Source: Paenibacillus sp. oral taxon 786 str. D14 (GTDB lineage Bacteria; Bacillota; Bacilli; Paenibacillales; Paenibacillaceae). From it: a DNA stretch of 23,414 nt. Made by a program: the position numbers and the translations under genes. Location: contig NZ_GG695971.1 in NCBI RefSeq assembly GCF_000159955.1, forward strand, positions 182,127-205,540. Reading direction: 5' to 3'. The notes below the pieces were generated by a model that saw only the letters and a program-made list of their open reading frames with translations, made no database searches and was not told the origin of the DNA. Shown here in pieces: positions 15,043 through 22,988 of the stretch (its first letter is position 1; every line of letters starts with the position of its first letter).

Positions 15043-15228
15043 CTAACGCTGATGAGAAGCGCTAATGTGACGAAATCGAGGGTTTGGAAATTTTAACGCT
15101 GCTGAGGAGCACTATTTCAACAAAATCACTACTATTTAGTCGCAAAAAGAGGAAATAAGCACGTTGATCAGCGTTAGAGTCATAAAAAGAGCATTTTAGC
15201 CAATTTAAGCGCTGTGGCAAGCGTTAGA
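15043..15228. mobile_element. MITE-like nested palindrome
   Basis: About 185 bases bounded by inverted motifs. The outer pair is CTAACGCT...AGCGCTAA (15043-15065) and TTAAGCGCT...AAGCGTTAG (15205-15227). The inner pair is TAACGCTG (15094-15101) and CAGCGTTA (15169-15176). There is no coding capacity and the interior is AT-rich. I recall similar TAACGCTG/CAGCGTTA-bounded intergenic repeats from Paenibacillus genomes, but copy number cannot be judged from this window. Confidence 0.5.
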
Positions 15229-15377
15229 TCCTTCGCGGTAAAGTGTCGAGGACGAATAAATTACGCCTCTCTGAGGTCCGTTACGGCTATGCTCCGCGCC
15301 GAATAGCTGTTGCTTGTCTTGCCCTTGTGCCCGGAGTAGCCGAGGTGGGGAGAGCATTTTAAACATGCCTTTCACAT
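15229..15377. other. Intergenic stretch without recognised content
   Basis: Between the MITE-like element and the VTC promoter I see no plausible gene, terminator or structured RNA. Confidence 0.4.
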
Positions 15378-15410
15378 CTTTAAGGTTCGTTAAAGGTTAG
15401 GGGGCTATGA
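15378..15410 (+). promoter_or_regulatory. OmpR-type direct repeat and -10 before the VTC remnant
   Basis: TTTAAGGTT (15378-15386) and TTAAAGGTT (15389-15397) repeat with an 11-bp period, followed 7 bases later by TATGAT (15405-15410). Direct repeats of this period over the -35 are the usual binding pattern of OmpR/PhoB-family response regulators that activate transcription. The gene it served is now broken. Confidence 0.45.
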
Positions 15411-15485
15411 TACAACCATGGCAAGCGGGAGATCACCTGCTGCAAGGCCGATAGCACTAGGAGAGAAAGGAAGGAACTGAAGTGT

Positions 15486-16121
15486 ATGGCGATCGAGGTT
15501 TTCAACCGATACGAGAACAAATACCTGCTCGACGATGCGGCTTACCGACGGTTATATGCAGAGCTGCTGGAATATATGGAACCGGACGATTACAACAAAC
15601 AACATGAATTTTACTCCATCAGCAACCTGTACTTCGATACCAAGGATGACACCTTGATCCGCACGAGTCTGGCCAAGCCCAAATATAAGGAGAAGCTCCG
15701 ACTGAGAGCTTATGGTGTCCCGGACCCGAATGCGAAGGTGTACCTGGAGATCAAAAAAAGGTGTACGGGCTGGTGAACAAACGCCGGACGTCGTTGAGGC
15801 TGCAGGAGGCCTATGAGTTTGTACGGACGGGCATCGAGCCGGAGTACAAGGACTACATGCGGTGGATATCTCTATGTCGATGCGATGACCTTCTCGCAAA
15901 CGCAGAAAGCAGGGACATTGGTCCATCTGGAGGATAAAGCAGGCAACGAAATCCTGACGTTTGCCCCGACGAAGAATTTCCAAAACGTCGTGATCAGCTC
16001 GCCGAAGTTGAAGAAAGGTAGCTATAACCTGTACATCGGCGGGACATCGACGGGCAGCGCGAAGGACGGACTTTATACAGATGGAAAGTACTCGGGTGGT
16101 ACTGTTTTTGTCGAAAAATAG
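15486..16121 (+). pseudogene. VTC-type polyphosphate polymerase gene, frameshifted and fused to the tail of a carbohydrate-binding-domain gene
   Basis: Codons 1-92 encode the front of a VTC domain (triphosphate-tunnel fold): RYENKYLLDDAAYRRL, NLYFDTKDDTLIRTSLAKPK, KLRLRAYG and YLEIKK. A run of seven A (15753-15759) shifts the frame. Reading on with eight A gives KKVYGLVNKRRTSLRLQEAY...GIEPEYKDYM, the expected continuation, which then breaks near 15860. From about 15860 another frame encodes GTLVHLEDKAGNEILTF, VVISSPKLKKGSYNLYIGG and DGLYTDGKYSGGTVFVEK. That is the C-terminal end of a Cthe_2159/DUF4353-type carbohydrate-binding protein, stopping at TAG 16119-16121. Intact loci I know place VTC, DUF4956, CotH-like and carbohydrate-binding genes together, so one deletion could have removed the middle. 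The ribosome binding site AAGGAAGGAA and a regulated promoter remain. Confidence 0.8.
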
Positions 16122-16124
16122 GGA

Positions 16125-16153
16125 TTGACGGATTTGTATATACAAGTTAAAAT
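16125..16153 (+). promoter_or_regulatory. Sigma-A promoter of the trehalose operon
   Basis: TTGACG (16125-16130), a 17-bp spacer and TAAAAT (16148-16153). The spacer is filled by the first TreR operator. Confidence 0.85.
16134..16145. promoter_or_regulatory. TreR operator 1
   Basis: The perfect palindrome TTGTATATACAA lies between the -35 and -10 and matches the known Bacillus TreR operator. Binding here would block RNA polymerase. Confidence 0.85.
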
Positions 16154-16166
16154 GAAAACGCAAACA
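16153..16166. promoter_or_regulatory. CcpA cre site
   Basis: TGAAAACGCAAACA agrees with the cre consensus TGWAANCGNTNWCA at every position except the T after CGN. It begins at the last base of the -10 and covers the transcription start, so glucose repression by CcpA is expected. Confidence 0.65.
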
Positions 16167-16172
16167 AAAAAC

Positions 16173-16184
16173 ATGTATATACAA
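16173..16184. promoter_or_regulatory. TreR operator 2
   Basis: ATGTATATACAA, one base off the operator-1 sequence and followed by the same GTT, is centred 39 bp downstream of operator 1, inside the transcribed leader. Confidence 0.75.
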
Positions 16185-16208
16185 GTTGAATAAAGGCGGT
16201 TTGGCATC

Positions 16209-16250
16209 ATGTTCTATCGTTTGCTGCAAAATAAATTGATCATCTTTTAG
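16209..16250 (+). CDS. Possible 13-residue leader peptide of the trehalose operon
   Basis: ATG 16209, 9 bases after AAAGGCGG, encodes MFYRLLQNKLIIF and stops at TAG 16248-16250, 23 bases before treP. The ribosome binding site is decent, but short frames arise by chance and no attenuator hairpin is obvious. Confidence 0.25.
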   Translation: MFYRLLQNKLIIF

Positions 16251-16273
16251 GACATCAAGAAGGAGGAACCATC

Positions 16274-17701
16274 ATGAGTAACTACACGCAACCGGCAAAC
16301 GATTTGCTGAAGCATGTCGGCGGCCGCGAAAATATTTCGGTTGTCACCCACTGTGCGACCCGCATGAGATTCGTGTTAAATGACCCGAAGAAAGCGGACG
16401 TCGAACAGATTCGGGCGATCAAATTGGTGAAAGGCACGTTTACCCAAGCTGGTCAGTTTCAGGTCATCATCGGTAACGAAGTGGCTTCATTTTATAACGA
16501 GTTCATTAAAATCGCCGGCGTCAGCGACACTTCGAAAGAGGAAGCGAAGGAAGCCGCCAAGCAGAACATGAACTTCCTGCAGCGGATGATTGCGCACTTG
16601 GCGGATATCTTCACCCCGCTGATTCCAGCCATCGTAGTTGGAGGTCTGATCCTCGGCTTCCGCAACATTATCGGGGACATCAAAATGCTGGACGACGGTA
16701 CGAAAACCCTGGTCGAAGTATCGCAGTTCTGGGCCGGAACCCATGCGTTCCTCTGGCTGATTGGTGAAGCGATCTTCCACTTCCTCCCGGTCGGCATCAC
16801 TTGGGCCGTCGCACGGAAGATGGGGGCTACGCCGATTCTCGGTATTGTGCTGGGGATCACGCTCGTCTCGCCGCAGCTGCTTAATGCTTATAGCGTTGCC
16901 GGTGCAACGGACATTCCGTTTTGGGACTTCGGGTTTGCCAAGGTGGAAATGATCGGTTATCAGGCACAGGTCATTCCGGCGATTCTGGCGGGACTGGTGT
17001 TGTCCTTCCTGGAGTTGAAGCTGCGTAAAATCGTGCCGCAATCGATCTCGATGATTGTGGTTCCGTTCTTTGCGCTGGTGCCTACCGTCCTGCTTGCCCA
17101 CACGGTGCTTGGGCCGATCGGCTGGCATATTGGTTCGTTTATCTCGAATGTGGTTTATTCCGGTCTGACTTCGTCGTTCGGCTGGCTGTTCGCCGCGATC
17201 TTCGGATTTGCGTACGCGCCGCTGGTGATCACGGGGCTGCATCACATGACCAATGCGATTGACCTGCAATTAATGAGCGAGCTCGGTGGGACAAACCTGT
17301 GGCCGATGATCGCGCTCTCGAATATCGCGCAAGGCTCGGCCGTGCTGGCCATGATCTTTATCAATCGAAAAAATGAAGAGGAGAAACAGATCTCCATTCC
17401 GGCATCGATCTCTTGTTACTTAGGGGTTACGGAGCCGGCGATGTTCGGGATCAACCTGAAATACGGATATCCGTTCCTCGCGGCGATGATCGGATCGCTG
17501 GTGGCCGCCGTGATCTCGGTTGGCACGGGCGTCATGGCGAACTCGATCGGCGTCGGCGGCTTGCCGGGCATCTTGTCCATTCAGCCGCAGCACATGGTGA
17601 CCTTCGCTTTGGCAATGGCCGTAGCGATCGTGATTCCGGTTGTTCTCACGATGGTTTTTGCGAAAGCAAACATCGGCAAAGTATCATTCAAGAAAAATTA
17701 A
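16274..17701 (+). CDS. treP: Trehalose-specific PTS transporter subunit IIBC (TreP)
   Basis: 475 residues, the usual length. The EIIB domain (residues 1-90) carries the phosphorylated Cys27 in THCATRMRFVL, followed by a linker (SKEEAKEAAKQNMNFLQR) and an EIIC domain of about ten hydrophobic segments. That domain includes FTPLIPAIVVGGLILGFRNII, ITGLHHMTNAIDLQL and YLGVTEPAMFGINLKY; the GxTEPA stretch is the conserved sugar-site loop of glucose-superfamily PTS permeases. There is no EIIA domain, so phosphate must come from a separate EIIA-Glc-type protein. It imports trehalose and releases trehalose-6-phosphate inside. First gene of the tre operon, under the TreR/CcpA control region; AGAAGGAGGAA precedes the ATG. 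An intercistronic hairpin follows. Confidence 0.95.
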   Translation: MSNYTQPANDLLKHVGGRENISVVTHCATRMRFVLNDPKKADVEQIRAIKLVKGTFTQAGQFQVIIGNEVASFYNEFIKIAGVSDTSKEEAKEAAKQNMNFLQRMIAHLADIFTPLIPAIVVGGLILGFRNIIGDIKMLDDGTKTLVEVSQFWAGTHAFLWLIGEAIFHFLPVGITWAVARKMGATPILGIVLGITLVSPQLLNAYSVAGATDIPFWDFGFAKVEMIGYQAQVIPAILAGLVLSFLELKLRKIVPQSISMIVVPFFALVPTVLLAHTVLGPIGWHIGSFISNVVYSGLTSSFGWLFAAIFGFAYAPLVITGLHHMTNAIDLQLMSELGGTNLWPMIALSNIAQGSAVLAMIFINRKNEEEKQISIPASISCYLGVTEPAMFGINLKYGYPFLAAMIGSLVAAVISVGTGVMANSIGVGGLPGILSIQPQHMVTFALAMAVAIVIPVVLTMVFAKANIGKVSFKKN

Positions 17702-17710
17702 GCTGCAGGC

Positions 17711-17732
17711 GGAGGAACAGGATTGTTCCTCC
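17711..17732 (+). other. Intercistronic hairpin between treP and treC
   Basis: A perfect 9-bp stem GGAGGAACA / TGTTCCTCC with a GGAT loop, followed by TTTGCGATTTTT. It could attenuate downstream expression or stabilise the treP message. The T run is interrupted, so full termination is unlikely. Confidence 0.55.
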
Positions 17733-17768
17733 TTTGCGATTTTTAATGGGAAAGGGAAGGTGTTGGAA

Positions 17769-19454
17769 ATGACGGAACCTTGGTGGAAGAAGGCGGTCGT
17801 CTATCAGATCTATCCGAAGAGCTTCAACGACACGACAGGCAATGGCGTCGGCGACCTGCAAGGGATCATTCGCAAGCTGGATTACCTTGCGGAGCTGGGC
17901 GTAGACGTCATCTGGTTGACGCCGGTATACGACTCGCCGCAACGGGACAACGGCTATGATATCCGCGATTATTATCAGATCTATGAGCCGTACGGCACGA
18001 TGGAGGATTTCGACCAGCTGCTGGAGGAAGCCCATCGCCGCGGCATTCGGATTCTGATGGACATCGTCGTCAACCATACATCAACAGAGCATCCATGGTT
18101 CGTCGCCGCCAAGTCGTCCAAGGACAACCCCTACCGGGATTACTACATTTGGCGGGACGGGAAGGAAGGCGGACCGCCAACCAACTGGGAATCGAAATTC
18201 GGCGGGAACGCTTGGCAATACGATGAAACGACGGGCCAATACTATCTCCATCTTTTTGATGTGACCCAGGCGGATTTGAACTGGGAGAATGCCCGGATGC
18301 GGGAGGAGATCTACAAAATGATGAAGTTTTGGCTGGATAAAGGGGTAGATGGCTTCCGGCTGGACGTTATCAATCTGCTTTCCAAGGACCAGCGGTTTCT
18401 GGACGACGACGGATCGGTGGCTCCCGGAGACGGGCGGAAATATTACACCGACGGCCCGAAAATCCACGAATATCTGCAGGAGATGAACCGCGAAGTTTTT
18501 GCCGGGTACGATATGATGACCGTCGGGGAAATGTCGTCCACTTCGCTGGAGCACTGCGTTCGCTATACGCATCCTAAGCGGAAGGAACTCGACATGACCT
18601 TCAGCTTCCATCATTTGAAGGTGGATTATCCGAACGGGGAGAAATGGGCGAAAGGCGAGCTTGACTTCCTGCGGTTGAAGCAGATTTTGGCCGAGTGGCA
18701 GACCGGCATGTACGAAGGCGGCGGATGGAACGCGCTGTTCTGGTGCAATCACGATCAGCCCCGCGTGGTGTCACGGTTTGGAGACGACGGGAAGTATCAC
18801 CGGGAATCGGCGAAAATGCTGGCCACAGCGATGCACATGCTGCAAGGGACCCCTTATATTTTTCAGGGGGAAGAATTCGGGATGACGAATCCAGGCTTCG
18901 AGCGGATCGAGGATTACCGCGACGTGGAGTCGCTCAACATGTACCGCATCCTGAAGGAGCGCGGCATGTCCGAGGCCGACATTCTGGAGATTCTAGCGCA
19001 AAAATCGCGGGACAACGGCCGAACGCCGGTGCAATGGAATGACGGGCCCAACGCCGGGTTTACGACCGGTACGCCGTGGATTCACCCGGCGAACAATTAC
19101 AAGGAGATCAATGCGGAGCGGGCGCTCGCGGATCCGGACTCGATTTTTTATCATTATCAGAAGTTAATCCGGCTGCGCAAGGAATATGAGGTGATTACAA
19201 CCGGGCGGTTTGAACTGCTGGCCGAAGACGACCCGGCGGTGTTTGCTTATGTGCGTGACGGCGGGGCGGAGAAGTTGATTGTGGTGAATAACTTTTTTGC
19301 GGAGGAGACGGAATTTCGGCTGCCTGACGGAGACGGCTGGCATGAGTACGAAAGCCGGTTGCTGCTGTCCAACTACGCAGATTCCCCGGCGGACCCGCAA
19401 CATCTTCGGCTAAGACCCTACGAATCTGTGGTATATTATCTTCATAGAACGTAA
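17769..19454 (+). CDS. treC: Alpha,alpha-phosphotrehalase TreC (GH13)
   Basis: 561 residues, the standard length. It hydrolyses trehalose-6-phosphate to glucose and glucose-6-phosphate in the cytoplasm. GH13 motifs appear in order: DIVVNHTS (region I), DGFRLDVINLL with nucleophile Asp199 (region II), TVGEMSS with acid/base Glu254 (region III) and WCNHDQPR with Asp329 (region IV). The N-terminal WWKKAVVYQIYPKSFNDTTGNGVGDLQGI is typical of the oligo-1,6-glucosidase / phosphotrehalase subfamily. Adjacent treP and treR fix the specificity. ATG 17769 is chosen because GGAAGGTG ends 6 bases upstream; the frame extends back to 17640 but overlaps treP and carries no ribosome binding site. The C-terminal beta-domain is complete. 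In B. subtilis the orthologue is called treA. Confidence 0.95.
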   Translation: MTEPWWKKAVVYQIYPKSFNDTTGNGVGDLQGIIRKLDYLAELGVDVIWLTPVYDSPQRDNGYDIRDYYQIYEPYGTMEDFDQLLEEAHRRGIRILMDIVVNHTSTEHPWFVAAKSSKDNPYRDYYIWRDGKEGGPPTNWESKFGGNAWQYDETTGQYYLHLFDVTQADLNWENARMREEIYKMMKFWLDKGVDGFRLDVINLLSKDQRFLDDDGSVAPGDGRKYYTDGPKIHEYLQEMNREVFAGYDMMTVGEMSSTSLEHCVRYTHPKRKELDMTFSFHHLKVDYPNGEKWAKGELDFLRLKQILAEWQTGMYEGGGWNALFWCNHDQPRVVSRFGDDGKYHRESAKMLATAMHMLQGTPYIFQGEEFGMTNPGFERIEDYRDVESLNMYRILKERGMSEADILEILAQKSRDNGRTPVQWNDGPNAGFTTGTPWIHPANNYKEINAERALADPDSIFYHYQKLIRLRKEYEVITTGRFELLAEDDPAVFAYVRDGGAEKLIVVNNFFAEETEFRLPDGDGWHEYESRLLLSNYADSPADPQHLRLRPYESVVYYLHRT

Positions 19455-19474
19455 ATAAGTTTGGGGTCGGAAGC

Positions 19475-20197
19475 ATGACAAACAAGTATTTGGCGATTCA
19501 CAACGACATTGCGCGGCAGATCGAAGCCGGGGAGATTGCGCCCCACTCGCTGCTCCCGTCCGAGCATGAGCTGAAGGAGCGTTACAACACGTCGAGGGAG
19601 ACGATTCGCAAAGCCTTAACCCTGCTGGCACAGAACGGGTATATCCAGAAGGTGCAAGGCAAGGGCTCCATTGTGATCCGCAGCAGCATGGTGGATTTTC
19701 CCGTATCCGGGCTGGTGAGCTTTAAGGAGTTGGCCGGCAAGATGGGCGAGAAGCCCCGGACCCTGGTGCATGAGCTGTCCCGGGTGAAGCCAGATGCCTA
19801 CGTGAAGCAGCAGCTCAATATCTCCAGTAAGGACGAGGTATGGAAAGTTGTGCGCATCCGGGAGTTTGGCGGGGGGAAGGTCCTGCTTGATAAGGATTTT
19901 TTGAACGCGAAGTACGTGCCGTCCTTAACCCGGGAAATCTGCGAGAACTCGATCTACGAGTATTTGGAGAAGGAGCTTGGGCTGAAGATCAGTTTCGCCA
20001 AAAAAGAAATCGTCATCGAGGAGCCTACCCACGAGGACAAGCAGCTGCTTGACCTGGAAGGCTTCCACAACATGGTCGTCATCCGCAGCCATGTCTATCT
20101 GGAGGACGCCAGCTTGTTTCAGTACACGGAATCCCGGCACCGGCCGGACAAATTCCGCTTCGTGGACTTCGCGCGGCGGATCCATTCCAATGGTTGA
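19475..20197 (+). CDS. treR: Trehalose operon repressor TreR (GntR family, UTRA domain)
   Basis: 240 residues. A winged helix-turn-helix of GntR type spans residues 1-70 (LLPSEHELKERYNTSRETIRKALTLLAQNGYIQKVQGKGSIV), with a UTRA effector domain at about 75-235, including VDFPVSGLVSFKELAGKMGE at the start and SRHRPDKFRFVDFARR at the end, as in B. subtilis TreR. It binds the palindromes at 16134-16145 and 16173-16184 and is expected to be released by trehalose-6-phosphate. Third gene of the operon, 20 bases after treC; its ribosome binding site (GGGGTCGG) is weak, consistent with low repressor levels. A shared terminator follows. Confidence 0.94.
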   Translation: MTNKYLAIHNDIARQIEAGEIAPHSLLPSEHELKERYNTSRETIRKALTLLAQNGYIQKVQGKGSIVIRSSMVDFPVSGLVSFKELAGKMGEKPRTLVHELSRVKPDAYVKQQLNISSKDEVWKVVRIREFGGGKVLLDKDFLNAKYVPSLTREICENSIYEYLEKELGLKISFAKKEIVIEEPTHEDKQLLDLEGFHNMVVIRSHVYLEDASLFQYTESRHRPDKFRFVDFARRIHSNG

Positions 20198-20247
20198 GCG
20201 TTACCCGCGCTAAGTCAGAAAGATAGCAAAGTTTGGAGCGTAAAGTA

Positions 20248-20280
20248 AAGACCGCCCTGAAATGGGGCGGCCTTTTTTGA
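20248..20280. terminator. Terminator shared by treR and the convergent MATE gene
   Basis: The stem CCGCCC (20252-20257) / GGGCGG (20265-20270) is followed by TTTTTT on the plus strand; on the minus strand the hairpin is followed by TCTTTACTTT. It probably works in both directions. Confidence 0.8.
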
Positions 20281-20293
20281 TGCAGTTGGACAT

Positions 20294-21682
20294 TCAAATC
20301 AGCTTATGCGCATACCACTTCTTCCCGCGGAAGCGCCAGAGGAAGATGGCCCCGCGCACGCCCCACTCGCTGCACATCGCCACCCAAACTCCGAGGATGC
20401 CGAAGCCAAGCGTGATGCCAAGAACGTAGCCGAGAATGACCCGGAACAGCCACATCGTCAGCATCGAAGTGATTGAGGTGAAGCGCGAGTCGCCCGCCGC
20501 CCGCAAGGCGGATGGCAGAATGAAGCTGATCGGCCAGAGCGGAACCTGGGCGATGGAGCTCACCAGGAGCACGAGAAAGATGTCGCCAACGATATCGGAC
20601 GGCGGCGAGAAGATGCTCACGAGCGGTCGGAACAACGGCAGCAAAATTAAGCTAATCAAGGCCAGCGATCCGGACCCCAGCCAGAGGAAAGACTTAATGA
20701 ACTTCCGCGCATCACTAACGCTGCCGCTGCCAATACATTGGCCAACGACGGTGACAATCGTCAGCGAGAGGGCGCCGGCAGGAATTTGGAACACCCCGGC
20801 CAGGGAACCGCCAATCGCATTCGTTGCAATCGCATAGGTGCCAAGGCTGACAATAAACACCTGAGTCAGCAGCTTGCCGCCGTTAAAGAATAGCTGTTCG
20901 GCGGCGAACGGGATGCCAATGAAAAGAATTTTTCGCAGTATCTCAATCGGGAAGTGGAACAGGTCGATCAGATGCAGGTGAAGAGAAGCCTCCATTTTGA
21001 ACAAATAATAAAGTGCACAGGCCGCACCGGCGAACCGGGCGATATTGATCGCTAGAGTCATCCCGAGAACGCCCATGTCCAGAAGCGTGATCAGCAAGAG
21101 GTTCAGCAATACGTACAGCAGGTTCATGATCAGGGAAAGGGTTAAGGACGCCCGAGTTTTACCGATGCCCCGAAGTGCGGAGCAGACGGCCTGAACGACG
21201 GCCAGCCCGACGTAGGAGATGCTGCTGCCGATCAGATAGACGCGAGCATTGTCCAATACATCGGCCGACGCGGCGCCGAACAGCAGCTTGAGCAGCGGAT
21301 TGTGAAAGCCGATCAACAGCAGCCCAATTACGACGGCGAGCAGGGTTACCGCCGTAACCGTAGCCGCAGAAGCGCGGGAGACGTTACGGTCGTTGCGGCT
21401 GCCTTTGTATTGGGCGACCACCACGGTTCCCCCGGTCGCGACAGCGACAAACACGCTGATCAGGAAGATATTCAGCGAGTCCACGATGTTCACCGCGCTG
21501 ACAGCGGCGACGCCGGACGAGCTGATCATGGCGGTATTGACCAGATTAAGGCCAACGATAAAAGCCTGATCGATTAGAATAGGCAGAAACAAGGCAAAGA
21601 TTTGCCGATAGTCCATGGACTCGCCGGACAGATGCTTTTCGAGGAAGGCGTTATTTTGCAGACGCGAAAATAGGGGCTTCAA
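20294..21682 (-). CDS. MATE family efflux transporter
   Basis: 462 residues with 12 predicted hydrophobic segments in two similar halves. The first half has FLPILIDQAFIVGLNLVNTAMIS and VATGGTVVVAQYKGS; the second has IGIPFAAEQLFFNGGKLLTQ and AGALSLTIVTVVGQCIGSG, the paired Q(Y/C)xG pattern of NorM-like multidrug and toxin extrusion proteins. These export cationic compounds using Na+ or H+ gradients; the substrate is not predictable. The frame begins at TTG (complement of 21680-21682), giving MKPLFSRLQNN; an internal ATG at residue 23 (MDYRQIFALF) is the alternative and would remove only the polar N-terminus. Neither has a strong ribosome binding site. Convergent with treR and divergent from the next gene. 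Confidence 0.9.
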   Translation of the reverse strand: MKPLFSRLQNNAFLEKHLSGESMDYRQIFALFLPILIDQAFIVGLNLVNTAMISSSGVAAVSAVNIVDSLNIFLISVFVAVATGGTVVVAQYKGSRNDRNVSRASAATVTAVTLLAVVIGLLLIGFHNPLLKLLFGAASADVLDNARVYLIGSSISYVGLAVVQAVCSALRGIGKTRASLTLSLIMNLLYVLLNLLLITLLDMGVLGMTLAINIARFAGAACALYYLFKMEASLHLHLIDLFHFPIEILRKILFIGIPFAAEQLFFNGGKLLTQVFIVSLGTYAIATNAIGGSLAGVFQIPAGALSLTIVTVVGQCIGSGSVSDARKFIKSFLWLGSGSLALISLILLPLFRPLVSIFSPPSDIVGDIFLVLLVSSIAQVPLWPISFILPSALRAAGDSRFTSITSMLTMWLFRVILGYVLGITLGFGILGVWVAMCSEWGVRGAIFLWRFRGKKWYAHKLI

Positions 21683-21829
21683 TCGTCATCACATTCTTTT
21701 CTTTATAATTGGTAGATCAAGCCAACACATTAATCTTATTATCGGATAATTCGTAATCAGGCTAAAGCAACTAAGCAACTAACCCGGATATCGCCGGGCA
21801 GGGTTGAAGATACCATTTCCGAAGGAGCC

Positions 21830-21919
21830 ATGTCAATGCATTTCAGCGATCCTTGTTGCGGGGGGAGTTGGCGAGACGGGGGACATTTGGAAATTGCGGT
21901 TAGAGGTGGTACGATGTAG
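21830..21919 (+). CDS. Possible 29-residue peptide upstream of the epimerase gene
   Basis: ATG 21830 (or 21836), just after GAAGGAG, encodes MSMHFSDPCCGGSWRDGGHL and nine more residues, stopping at TAG 21917-21919. It has a CC pair and Gly-rich composition. No family is recognised; it may be chance. It overlaps the predicted promoter of the next gene, which argues against it. Confidence 0.15.
   Translation: MSMHFSDPCCGGSWRDGGHLEIAVRGGTM
21887..21915 (+). promoter_or_regulatory. Putative promoter of the epimerase / glycerate kinase pair
   Basis: TTGGAA (21887-21892), a 17-bp spacer and TACGAT (21910-21915). Four of six matches in each box. Confidence 0.4.
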
Positions 21920-21954
21920 GGGATTGGGTGAATTTGACTTGGGAGGGGATTATT

Positions 21955-22974
21955 TTGAAAGCGCTATTTATTGGAGGCACGGGAACGATCAGCTCGGCGA
22001 TTACCCGACAATTGGCGGAGGACAGCTCCTGGGAGCTGTATCTGCTGAACCGGGGGACTCGCAATAAGGATTTGCCGCCGGGCGTACATGTCATTGAGGT
22101 TGATATTCATCAGGAAGCCGAGGTGGCGAAGAAGCTCGAAGGTTATACCTTTGATGTGGTGGCGGATTTCATCGCGTTTGAACCGGCGCAGCTGGAACGT
22201 GATGTGCGCTTGTTTGCCGGGAAGACAAAGCAGTTTATCTTCATTAGCTCGGCTTCGGCGTATCAAACCCCTTTGTCGGATTACAGAATCACCGAAGGGA
22301 CGCCGCTGTCCAATCCATATTGGGCCTACTCCCGCAACAAAATTGCCTGCGAGGAATATTTGATGAAGGAGTATCGCGAGAACGGCTTCCCCATCACGAT
22401 CGTGCGGCCGAGCCACACTTATGATGAGCGTTCGATCCCGTTGGGCGTTCACGGCAACAAAGGGTCCTGGCAAGTGGCCCAGCGGATGCTGTTGAACAAG
22501 CCCGTTCTGATTCATGGGGACGGTTCGTCGCTGTGGACGTTAACGCATAACAGCGATTTTGCCAAAGGCTTTATCGGGCTGATGGGCAACGTTCATGCGA
22601 TAGGAGAGTCGGTGCATATTACATCGGACGAAAGCGTGACCTGGAACCAAATTTACGAAATCATTGCGGATGCGCTGGGCGTGAAGCTGCGCGCGGTGCA
22701 TGTCGCTTCTGAATTTTTGGCGGAGAACGGCCCGTACGACTTCCGCGGCGGACTGCTGGGTGACAAGGCCAATACGGTTGTCTTTGACAATAGCAAGCTG
22801 AAGCGGCTCGTGCCTGGCTTTACAGCTACGGTTCGCGTGGATCAGGGGATTCGGCGAACGGTAGAGCATATTCTGGCGCACCCTGAGCTTCAAGTGGCTG
22901 ACCCTGAATTCGACGCCTGGTGCGACCGCGTGGTCGGGGCGATGGAAGCCGCCGCGAAGTTCATGAAGGAATAG
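21955..22974 (+). CDS. NAD-dependent epimerase/dehydratase family protein (extended SDR)
   Basis: 339 residues. The N-terminal Rossmann loop is MKALFIGGTGTISSAITRQL with GGTGTIS at residues 7-13, a form shared with isoflavone-reductase-like and chloroplast RNA-binding-type SDRs. The catalytic pair Tyr125/Lys129 lies in YSRNK, and upstream FIFISSASAYQTP supplies the Ser. RPSHTYD and the later WTLTHNSDFAKGF complete the extended-SDR substrate side. It probably oxidises, epimerises or dehydrates a nucleotide sugar or related compound; the substrate is unknown. The start is TTG 21955, because GGGAGGGG (21941-21948) lies 6 bases upstream; the in-frame GTG at 21928 lacks a site. A glycerate kinase gene follows after 14 bases, so the two are co-transcribed. 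Confidence 0.88.
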   Translation: MKALFIGGTGTISSAITRQLAEDSSWELYLLNRGTRNKDLPPGVHVIEVDIHQEAEVAKKLEGYTFDVVADFIAFEPAQLERDVRLFAGKTKQFIFISSASAYQTPLSDYRITEGTPLSNPYWAYSRNKIACEEYLMKEYRENGFPITIVRPSHTYDERSIPLGVHGNKGSWQVAQRMLLNKPVLIHGDGSSLWTLTHNSDFAKGFIGLMGNVHAIGESVHITSDESVTWNQIYEIIADALGVKLRAVHVASEFLAENGPYDFRGGLLGDKANTVVFDNSKLKRLVPGFTATVRVDQGIRRTVEHILAHPELQVADPEFDAWCDRVVGAMEAAAKFMKE

Positions 22975-22988
22975 GCGAGAGGCCATCG

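Noticed and set aside
17640..17768. N-terminal extension of treC overlapping treP
   Set aside because: It overlaps the end of treP, crosses the intercistronic hairpin and has no ribosome binding site; the ATG at 17769 matches the family start.
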